Shown piece by piece: positions 6,582 through 12,803 of a DNA stretch of 16,221 nucleotides (its first letter is position 1; each line of letters opens with the position of its first letter). The notes below the pieces were generated by a model that saw only the letters and a program-made list of their open reading frames with translations, was not told the origin of the DNA and did no database searches. The DNA is from UMGS1590 sp963558655. GTDB lineage: Bacteria > Bacillota > Peptococcia > Peptococcales > Peptococcaceae. Where the stretch lies: the NCBI GenBank assembly GCA_963558655.1, contig CAUWHJ010000032.1:1-16221 (forward strand), read 5' to 3'. A program made the translations under genes and the position numbers.

Positions 6582-6980
6582 TTAATTTTTTGGATGTGGG
6601 TGCTCACGGTAAACATCGAGTTTTTCTCTGATTTTCTCCACGGTTTCATCGCTGACAATATGTTCGATGCGGCAGGCATCTTCTTCGGCAGTTTCTTCCG
6701 ACACCCCGAAGATTTCCGTCAGCATGGCTTTGAACAGATGATGTCTGTTTTCGATGCTCTCTGCCACCGCCAAGCCTTCATCGGTCAAATGAACGAACTT
6801 GCGTCCGTCCATATACACCAGCCCTTTTTCACTGAGGATTTTCATGGCGCGGCTGACACTTGGTTTTGAATAATCCAGATCGCGTGCGATGTCAATGCTA
6901 CGCACCTGTCCCATTTGGCGTTTCAGGCGCAGAATGGTTTCCAGGTAGTCTTCACCAGACTCGTATATTTCATTCTCCAT
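6582..6980 (-). CDS. DtxR/MntR-family metal-dependent repressor
   Basis: This 132-residue protein belongs to the family that represses metal-uptake genes when loaded with Mn(II) or Fe(II). Residues 8-62 form the winged helix-turn-helix (recognition region DYSKPSVSRAMKIL, about 36-49). Residues about 65-130 form the metal-binding dimerisation domain. There is no SH3-like third domain, so the length matches MntR rather than DtxR. Candidate metal ligands by alignment are D11, E14, H80, C103, E106 and H107. The D-x2-E pair is MntR-like, while Cys at 103 (DACRIEH) is DtxR-like, so the preferred metal is unclear. The ATG at 6980 sits 8 nt after AAAGGA and is preferred. An ATG at 6989 overlaps the lgt stop (ATGA) but touches the binding site. 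It is the last gene behind the T-box leader. Confidence 0.92.
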   Translation of the reverse strand: MENEIYESGEDYLETILRLKRQMGQVRSIDIARDLDYSKPSVSRAMKILSEKGLVYMDGRKFVHLTDEGLAVAESIENRHHLFKAMLTEIFGVSEETAEEDACRIEHIVSDETVEKIREKLDVYREHPHPKN

Positions 6981-6985
6981 TGGAA

Positions 6986-7774
6986 TCATCCTTTCTTATT
7001 CTTCTTTTTGAGCGCAAGATAATCGCCACGGCTCGGCGCCTTTTTTCTCCGCACAACAGCAATAACCACTGCCGCTGCAATAGAGACTATGCACACCACC
7101 TGTGCCACACGCAGCGGCCCAAGCATGAGGCTGTCCGTGCGGAAGCCTTCGATAACAAAGCGACCCACAGAATAGTACACAAGATACAATAAGGCGACAT
7201 CGCCTTCTTTTAGTTTAGGGCTTTGAGAAATCAAAATCAATATCAAAAAGCCAATGACATCCCACACGCTTTCGTACAGAAAGGTTGGGTGGCGCCAGGC
7301 GCCGTCAATAAACATTGCCCACGGCACCACGTTGGGGTCCACTTCATAACCATAGGCTTCCTGGTTAAAGAAGTTTCCCCAACGGCCAATCGCCTGCCCT
7401 AAAATCAGAAACGGTGCAATGATGTCAAAAAGCTGCCAGATACGCATACGGTAGCGCCATGCACAAACGCCAGCAGCCAACATACCGCCGATAACGCCGC
7501 CATGAATGGCCAACCCGCCATGCCAGGTGGCAATGATTTCCCACAACGAGCACTGACTGTAATAATCCCATTCAAAGATGACATAATAGGCGCGCGCGCC
7601 AACAATGGCACAAATGATAACGGCTATAACGAGATTAAGAAAATGGTCCTCGTTTAAGCCTTCCAATTTTGCTTCACGAAGCGAGCCCCAAACGCCAATC
7701 AGAAAAGCTATGGCAATAAGAATACCATACCAATGCACGGCGATTGGCCCTATTTCAAATGCTATTGGGTCCAT
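6986..7774 (-). CDS. lgt: Prolipoprotein diacylglyceryl transferase
   Basis: Lgt transfers a diacylglyceryl group from phosphatidylglycerol to the lipobox cysteine of prolipoproteins, the first step of bacterial lipoprotein maturation in the membrane. The product is 262 residues and rich in membrane helices. It contains WHGGLAIHGG (catalytic-region His near residue 91), the family signature GRWGNFFNQEAYG (about 130-142) with its essential Arg, HPTFLYE, and the late Arg in EGFRTD. The tail is strongly basic. The frame could begin at a GTG at 7783, directly after the pheT stop. The ATG at 7774 gives the usual MDPIAFEIGPIAVHWYG start and is preferred. Neither has a clear binding site, which suggests translation coupled to pheT. 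Confidence 0.96.
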   Translation of the reverse strand: MDPIAFEIGPIAVHWYGILIAIAFLIGVWGSLREAKLEGLNEDHFLNLVIAVIICAIVGARAYYVIFEWDYYSQCSLWEIIATWHGGLAIHGGVIGGMLAAGVCAWRYRMRIWQLFDIIAPFLILGQAIGRWGNFFNQEAYGYEVDPNVVPWAMFIDGAWRHPTFLYESVWDVIGFLILILISQSPKLKEGDVALLYLVYYSVGRFVIEGFRTDSLMLGPLRVAQVVCIVSIAAAVVIAVVRRKKAPSRGDYLALKKKNKKG

Positions 7775-7783
7775 TACAATCAC

Positions 7784-10216
7784 TCAGGCGCGCAGCTGCC
7801 CCTGGCAGTCACGCTCGATAGCGGCAACAATTTTATCCATTTCAGCTTGCACGAGGTCATCGGTCAGCGTTTGTTCGCCAGACTGGAAAACAAGAGAGAA
7901 AGCAACCGATTTTTTATCAAGGCCAATCTGAATCCCTTCGTAAACGTCAAAAACGTTGATGGCTTTGAGATAGTTTGGTTCTGCACTGCGAATAGCGGCT
8001 TCAATCTTGCCCACTTCAACGGTTTTATCCACCACCACAGCAAGGTCACGAGGCATCGCCGGATAAATTGGTGTTGGTTCGTAAACAGGCACCACTTCAC
8101 CAATACCGATGAGCGCATCCATTGCAAATTCAGCAGCGTAGACCGGTGCCTTGATATCATAATTGTCTGCTACGAGTGGATGCAGTTCGCCAAAGATGCC
8201 GGCATAGGTATTGCCAATGTAAAGCGCTGCGGTGCGTCCAGGATGCCAGGTTGGATCATTGGTTACAGCTTCCACGTGCCAATCGGTGATGTGCAGTGCA
8301 TCAAGCAGTTTTTTCACAATGCCCTTGAGGTAGTAGAAATCATACGCTTTCTGGCTGCCCTGCCAATCACGCGCCGTCTGACCAGTCAGCCCGATAACAA
8401 GATGCTGTTTTTCAGTAGCCAGGTTATCCATTGTCAAATCATGATCGCTGGAGAACACCGAGCTTGCTTCGAAGAACGCCAAATCGTGCTGATGATGGTG
8501 CACATTATTGGCCAGTGTTTCCAACATGCATGGCAAAAGGCTCGTACGCATCACACTAATGTCTTCGCTGAGCGGGTTCGAAATAACAATTTGCGTGCGG
8601 CGCACATCGTCAGCCGCATAGCGCAATAGGTCGCTGTGCTTTGGATGAATGAAGCTATACGTCACAATTTCATCAAGGCCAAGACCAGCAAGGGTGACTT
8701 TCACATGATCGGTCAGGCGCTGTTCCGGTGTCAGCACGCCAGGGTTGGTCGCACCATAAGGCAATGTTTCCGGAATGTTGTCCAGCCCATAAAGGCGAGC
8801 AATTTCTTCGATGAGGTCTTCCTGAATCGAAATATCCGGACGGTGGCTAGGTACTTTCACGGTCAAGCCCTCGGCATCTTCTTCCAAAATCTCAAAACCA
8901 AGGTCAAGCAGATAACCGCGCATATCCGCAAAAGGAATGTCGGTACCCAGCACATCATTGGCTTTTTGATACTTCATTGAAACAACCACCGGTTCATGCT
9001 TGGTTGGATATTCGTCAATCTGTCCGGCAACGAGGGTTGCCCCAGCCGTTTCACACATCAAATTAGCAGCGCGCCAGCCAGCGATTGGCGTAACAGTGAT
9101 ATCAATGCTCTTTTCATTGCGCTGTGCTGCTTCGGTACGCAGATTCAGCGCCACTTCGGTGCGGCGCACATTGTGTGCATTGAAGCACGCTGATTCAATC
9201 ATGACCGTTTCCGTGTCATTTTCAATTTCAGTGTTTTCGCCACCCATCACACCGGCAATACCAATGGCACGTTCGCCGTCACAGATGAGAAGCATATCAT
9301 CGGTGAGCGCGCGGTCCTGACCATCAAGGGTGGTGATATGTTCGCCAGCTTCAGCAGTACGCACAACAATTTCACTGCCCGCTAACGTGGTATAGTCGTA
9401 AGCATGCAGCGGCTGACCAAGTTCCAGCATGACATAGTTGGTCACGTCCACCAAGTTAGAAATTGGACGCATTCCCGCACACTGTAAGCGATGTTCCATC
9501 CAAATTGGCGAACGACCAATCTTAGCACCTTCTACCATCGTTCCGGTAAAACGATGACAAAGTTCCGGCGCATCAATACGCACCTTCATCTTGCTGTGAA
9601 TGGCATCTCCTTCTGCGGTGGTGATGTCGATTGATTTCACAGGCTTTTTCAAAAGCGCGCCCACTTCACGTGCAATATTGTACACACTCAGGCAGTCGGA
9701 GCGGTTTGGCGTCAAATCCACATCAAGCACCCAATCGTTCATGCCAAGATATTCCATCACATCAACACCAAGCGGCGCATCTTCCGGCAATACACGAATA
9801 CCATCTTTATCAGCAGGCGCCACAAGGTCTTCATCCACACCAATTTCCTGCATGGAGCAAATCATACCGTTGGATTCTTCCCCACGCAGCTTCGTCGCTT
9901 TAATCACAATGCCGCCAGGCAGCGTTGCACCAACCTGTGCAAACATCACCTTCTGACCGGCTGCCACGTTTGGCGCACCACAAACAACCTTAATTTCGTT
10001 CGTGCCATCGGTGGTAACAGTGCAGATGTGCAAATGGTCGGAGTTTGGATGATCCCCGCAAGTCAAAACCTTCGCAACAACAACATCTTTAACACCCTTA
10101 TTCGTTGGTTCAACCCCACCGATTTCCACACCGGCACGCGTAATGATCTCCGCCAGTTCATAGGCAGATGGTTCAATATCAACGTATTCTTTCAACCAAT
10201 TATATGATACTAACAT
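7784..10216 (-). CDS. pheT: Phenylalanyl-tRNA synthetase beta subunit
   Basis: At 810 residues this is the full-length beta chain of the alpha2-beta2 enzyme that charges tRNA-Phe. In order it has an N-terminal anchor, a tRNA-binding OB-fold domain (about 43-150, with HPNSDHLHIC and VCGAPNV), the B3/B4 editing region that removes Tyr-tRNA-Phe (about 215-390), B5 (about 410-480), a degenerate catalytic-like core, and the C-terminal anticodon-binding FDX-ACB domain (about 715-808). The usual RFEKG segment reads RNEKS here, a small local deviation. The ATG at 10216 follows AGGAGGT. pheS lies 12 bp upstream and lgt begins immediately after the stop. Confidence 0.98.
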   Translation of the reverse strand: MLVSYNWLKEYVDIEPSAYELAEIITRAGVEIGGVEPTNKGVKDVVVAKVLTCGDHPNSDHLHICTVTTDGTNEIKVVCGAPNVAAGQKVMFAQVGATLPGGIVIKATKLRGEESNGMICSMQEIGVDEDLVAPADKDGIRVLPEDAPLGVDVMEYLGMNDWVLDVDLTPNRSDCLSVYNIAREVGALLKKPVKSIDITTAEGDAIHSKMKVRIDAPELCHRFTGTMVEGAKIGRSPIWMEHRLQCAGMRPISNLVDVTNYVMLELGQPLHAYDYTTLAGSEIVVRTAEAGEHITTLDGQDRALTDDMLLICDGERAIGIAGVMGGENTEIENDTETVMIESACFNAHNVRRTEVALNLRTEAAQRNEKSIDITVTPIAGWRAANLMCETAGATLVAGQIDEYPTKHEPVVVSMKYQKANDVLGTDIPFADMRGYLLDLGFEILEEDAEGLTVKVPSHRPDISIQEDLIEEIARLYGLDNIPETLPYGATNPGVLTPEQRLTDHVKVTLAGLGLDEIVTYSFIHPKHSDLLRYAADDVRRTQIVISNPLSEDISVMRTSLLPCMLETLANNVHHHQHDLAFFEASSVFSSDHDLTMDNLATEKQHLVIGLTGQTARDWQGSQKAYDFYYLKGIVKKLLDALHITDWHVEAVTNDPTWHPGRTAALYIGNTYAGIFGELHPLVADNYDIKAPVYAAEFAMDALIGIGEVVPVYEPTPIYPAMPRDLAVVVDKTVEVGKIEAAIRSAEPNYLKAINVFDVYEGIQIGLDKKSVAFSLVFQSGEQTLTDDLVQAEMDKIVAAIERDCQGQLRA

Positions 10217-10228
10217 ACGGACCTCCTA

Positions 10229-11251
10229 TTAGAACTGTTCCAAGAAACGCTTGTCGTTGGCGAACAACAAACGCAGATCGTTGATGTCATAGCGCAGCAT
10301 CGCAATACGTTCCACGCCCATACCGAAGGCAAACCCCGTCACCTTTTCCGGATCATAACCGCCGGCGCGTAAAACATTTGGATGCACCATACCACTGCCT
10401 AAAATTTCCAACCAGCCTGTGCCCTTACAAACACGGCAGCCCTTGCCACCGCAGGCCACGCAGCTAATATCCACTTCGGCCGATGGTTCGGTGAATGGGA
10501 AATAACTTGGGCGCAGACGAATCTTCACATCCTGGCCGAACATTTCACGTGCAAAAGCAAGAAGCACACCTTTCAGATCAGCCATGGTGATGTGCTCATC
10601 CACCAAAAGCCCTTCAATCTGATGAAACATTGGCGAATGAGTCGCATCATCGTCACGACGATACACACGCCCCGGCGCAATCACCTTCACCGGCAGCTTG
10701 CCGTTCATCTTTTCCATGGCGTGCACCTGGCAACCAGACGTCTGTGTACGCAGCACCACTTTATCATTGATATAGAAGGTATCCTGCATATCACGCGCCG
10801 GATGGTCTGGTGGCAAATTCAGCGCCTCAAAATTGTAATAGTCGCTTTCAATTTCCGGCCCTTCGGCAATTTCAAACCCCAGTCCGGTAAAAATACGTTT
10901 GGCATCGTTAATCACCTGCGTCAGCGGATGCAAATGCCCTTGTGGCATACTCAACCCCGGCAGCGTCACATCAAGCGTTTCTGCTGCAAGCTTGGCATCC
11001 AGCGCCTTCGCGCGCAGATCCTCAGCCTTTTCTTCCAGTGCCTGGCTAATGGCATCGCGCACCGTGTTGGCAAGTTCACCAATCACCGGTCTTTCTTCTT
11101 TAGAAAGCTTACCCATGCCCTTGAGAATAGCCGTCAATTCACCTTTTTTCCCCAGATATTTGACACGCAATTCATTGATTTTTTCCAAATCATCTTGATT
11201 GTTGATGGCTTCCAGTGCAGCCTCTTTGATTTGCATTAAAGCGTCCTTCAT
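10229..11251 (-). CDS. pheS: Phenylalanyl-tRNA synthetase alpha subunit
   Basis: The 340-residue catalytic chain activates Phe and transfers it to tRNA-Phe. An N-terminal coiled coil (about 1-90) docks on the tRNA. The class II core follows, with motif 2 (GRVYRRDDDATHSPMFHQIEG, about 194-214) and motif 3 (GMGVERIAMLRYDI, about 310-323). A CxxC-x4-CxxC block (C264, C267, C272, C275) looks like a small metal-binding loop, as in many PheS proteins of this phylum. The ATG at 11251 follows AAGGAGGAA. A 10-residue extension upstream would run into the terminator hairpin and is rejected. The commoner QVRTM stretch is QVHAM here. Expression should depend on the T-box leader. Confidence 0.98.
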   Translation of the reverse strand: MKDALMQIKEAALEAINNQDDLEKINELRVKYLGKKGELTAILKGMGKLSKEERPVIGELANTVRDAISQALEEKAEDLRAKALDAKLAAETLDVTLPGLSMPQGHLHPLTQVINDAKRIFTGLGFEIAEGPEIESDYYNFEALNLPPDHPARDMQDTFYINDKVVLRTQTSGCQVHAMEKMNGKLPVKVIAPGRVYRRDDDATHSPMFHQIEGLLVDEHITMADLKGVLLAFAREMFGQDVKIRLRPSYFPFTEPSAEVDISCVACGGKGCRVCKGTGWLEILGSGMVHPNVLRAGGYDPEKVTGFAFGMGVERIAMLRYDINDLRLLFANDKRFLEQF

Positions 11252-11271
11252 TATGTTCCTCCTTACAAAAT

Positions 11272-11305
11272 AAAAAGGCACGCCGTCCGCAAGGGACGAC
11301 GTGCC
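11272..11305 (-). terminator. T-box-controlled terminator before pheS
   Basis: A 12-bp stem pairs 11277-11288 with 11294-11305, with one G-U in minus-strand RNA, and a U5 tract follows. Its 5' arm overlaps the antiterminator segment, so forming the antiterminator on uncharged tRNA-Phe would prevent this hairpin. It is the off state of the pheST-lgt-regulator operon. Confidence 0.95.
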
Positions 11306-11522
11306 GTGGTACCACCCTTATTATCTGTGCAAAACACAGATCACTCCATGCGTTAACGCCGCCAACGCCCACCCCTACTCTGTTCAAGGCGAGATACTCC
11401 CGGGCGAAATCCGCATCCTGTCCGCTGTAAGATGGTTCCAGTCGTGCCATCTCTCCCTGTCACAGCCACCGACAAGCCGGCTCCCGTTCTTCGTACACTG
11501 CGCGGTGCCCCGCGCTATAACA
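11272..11522 (-). ncRNA. T-box riboswitch upstream of pheS (Phe-specific by context)
   Basis: The minus-strand leader contains the T-box core AAGGGTGGTACCACGG (11304-11319). Its AAGGG can pair with CCCTT at 11289-11294 to form the antiterminator. A hairpin precedes it (ATCTGTG-TTTT-GCACAGAT, Stem III). Before that is the AGTAGG...GTTAACG...GGAGTG region seen in other leaders of this class. Stem I is recognisable from its distal part, with an AGAGATGG bulge arm and CTGGAACCATC. A UUC triplet on the 3' side of Stem I (11406-11408, within GATTTCGCCC) is my candidate Phe specifier, but I did not fold the RNA. Uncharged tRNA-Phe should switch the operon on. Confidence 0.93.
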
Positions 11523-11528
11523 GCTTTC

Positions 11529-11557
11529 ATTATACGAGATTGCCCATAAAAAGTAAA
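11529..11557 (-). promoter_or_regulatory. Sigma-A promoter of the T-box-pheST operon
   Basis: On the minus strand TTTACT (-35, 11552-11557) stands 17 nt from a perfect TATAAT (-10, 11529-11534). The start site should be near 11522. The -35 box lies inside the T-rich tail of the upstream terminator, so the two elements overlap. Confidence 0.85.
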
Positions 11558-11580
11558 GACCCGTGCCCAAAAGCACGGGT
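11548..11580 (-). terminator. Terminator of the alpha/beta hydrolase gene
   Basis: ACCCGTGC (11573-11580) pairs with GCACGGGT (11559-11566) around a 6-nt loop, followed on the minus strand by CTTTACTTTTT. It begins 14 bp past the hydrolase stop codon. The T-rich tail also supplies the -35 box of the pheST promoter. Confidence 0.88.
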
Positions 11581-11593
11581 GAAAACTTTTCAA

Positions 11594-12541
11594 TCAATAC
11601 ACATCTGTCACATCGTTAGCGATGGCATCCAGCATAAATTCAATCACGCCATCGCACACTTCGTCCTTGAGATCAGCATAGTTGTGAATCTCATGGCGAT
11701 ACCCCGGATAAACCAGCGTAATAATATCATGCCCTGTATCTGCAAGCCAGTTGGACGCTTCATACACCCCCTGGCCATAAAGCCCAAATGGGTCCTGGTC
11801 GCCAGCAATAGAATACATCGGCAGACTGGTTGGCACACGTTTTGCCCACTGTTCGCCAGTAATATCGTCAATCATCTGCATGAAATCAAGCAGCGATTTA
11901 TTGAGCGTAGGTTTGGTGAAACCATCAAACGGATCGTTGGCATGATCCACCTGCACATAAGGGTCATGGCAAATCCATTCGTTGCCAAGGCTGGCATCTG
12001 GAATACGCTCACTCATCCACCCCATCATAGCAACAGTCGCTTCGGCATCGGCTTCGTTACCGCGGCCATCAGCAACGAGCTTTTCAATCACAGGACGTCC
12101 TTCTGCCATCTTTGGCACCGTGCCACAAGTACCGCAGAACGTAGCACCCGCAAGCAAATCGCCATAGCGTGCAACAAACTGGCGTGTAATCACAGAACCC
12201 ATGCTGTGGCCAAAGAAGAAATATGGCAGATCTGGGAATTTTTCGCGCACCAAATCCATCAAACGCTTTTCATCTTCCACCATGGTTTCATAACCCTTGT
12301 CGCCCCAATCGCCCCAGGTGTTATTAAGCATTGCCGTTTTGCCGTGGCCCACATGGTCATCAGCAGCCACAACAAAGCCCGCTTCCAGGTAGCGCACAAT
12401 CATATGGAAATAGCGGCGAGAATGTTCGCCAAAGCCGTGCACCAACTGCACCACACCTACCGGCTCGCAAGCTGGCACATAGATCCACGCCTGCACATTG
12501 TCACGTTCATTGTAAGATGGAAAAGTAAATTCATGTAACAT
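11594..12541 (-). CDS. Alpha/beta hydrolase, monoacylglycerol lipase / S33-like
   Basis: The 315-residue protein has the alpha/beta-hydrolase layout of the Hydrolase_4 (serine aminopeptidase S33 / monoglyceride lipase-like) group. The oxyanion segment is LVHGFGEHSRRY (about 33-44). The nucleophile elbow is GHSMGS with Ser113. The acid is likely Asp250 (AGDQD), and the catalytic base is His283 (GYRHEIHN). A long lid region lies between about 140 and 235. There is no signal peptide or membrane helix, so it is probably cytosolic. Likely substrates are lysophospholipids or monoacylglycerols, but the sequence does not settle this. The ATG at 12541 stands 8 nt after AAGGAG; the GTG at 12548-12550 overlaps that site and is rejected. 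It is a single-gene unit with its own promoter and terminator. Confidence 0.9.
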   Translation of the reverse strand: MLHEFTFPSYNERDNVQAWIYVPACEPVGVVQLVHGFGEHSRRYFHMIVRYLEAGFVVAADDHVGHGKTAMLNNTWGDWGDKGYETMVEDEKRLMDLVREKFPDLPYFFFGHSMGSVITRQFVARYGDLLAGATFCGTCGTVPKMAEGRPVIEKLVADGRGNEADAEATVAMMGWMSERIPDASLGNEWICHDPYVQVDHANDPFDGFTKPTLNKSLLDFMQMIDDITGEQWAKRVPTSLPMYSIAGDQDPFGLYGQGVYEASNWLADTGHDIITLVYPGYRHEIHNYADLKDEVCDGVIEFMLDAIANDVTDVY

Positions 12542-12580
12542 AGCTGTCACTCCTTATGAAATGATAATGGAACTGCTTTC

Positions 12581-12609
12581 AGTGTACCCCTCTGACAGCA
12601 GAAGGGCAA
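12581..12609 (-). promoter_or_regulatory. Promoter of the alpha/beta hydrolase gene
   Basis: On the minus strand TTGCCC (12604-12609) is followed after 17 nt by TACACT (12581-12586). The start site should be near 12574, giving a leader of about 33 nt. It lies downstream of the SLH gene's terminator, so the hydrolase is transcribed separately. Confidence 0.7.
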
Positions 12610-12633
12610 TCATTATTTTCACGAATAAACAGA

Positions 12634-12678
12634 AAAAAACGTCAGACACACCCTTTTCGGGAATGTCTGACGCTTTTT
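12634..12678 (-). terminator. Strong terminator after the right SLH gene
   Basis: A 9-bp outer stem CGTCAGACA/TGTCTGACG (12640-12648 with 12664-12672) continues into a short CCC/GGG inner pair with a TTTTC loop. On the minus strand it is followed by seven T. The plus strand also has a T run, so it may work both ways. It ends the SLH transcript about 130 bp past the stop. Confidence 0.9.
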
Positions 12679-12725
12679 TATTGGCACTTAACCTTTCCCT
12701 TCGGGACAAACTCGGTGTTTCGTTT

Positions 12726-12793
12726 GGCGTGGTTGCTCACCTGCATTTCTTAGAGAAACCTTCGCAACCAACGCTTCGTTTACGCTCTCGCGT
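12726..12793 (-). other. Structured 3' untranslated region of the SLH transcript
   Basis: Three nested or adjacent pairings lie between the SLH stop and its terminator. These are GCGTGGTTGC/GCAACCAACGC (12727-12736 with 12764-12774, one bulge), an inner TTTCT-TAG-AGAAA hairpin (12746-12758), and ACGC-TCTC-GCGT (12782-12793), whose minus-strand loop reads GAGA, a GNRA tetraloop. I recognise no named RNA family. It may be a 3' stabiliser or the precursor of a small RNA. Confidence 0.4.
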
Positions 12794-12803
12794 CGCTGCC
12801 TGC

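Noticed and set aside
7733..8629. Plus-strand 298-residue frame across pheT
   Set aside because: It is a shadow of the pheT coding strand, with no binding site or family resemblance.
10592..11239. Plus-strand 215-residue frame across pheS
   Set aside because: It is antisense to a certain pheS, has no recognisable domain and has unlikely composition.
11190..11593. Small minus-strand frames within the T-box leader
   Set aside because: They overlap Stem I, the antiterminator and the terminator. The RNA signature explains this region.
11432..12538. Plus-strand 368-residue frame
   Set aside because: It is antisense to the hydrolase and runs through the T-box leader. Both of those are strongly supported on the minus strand.
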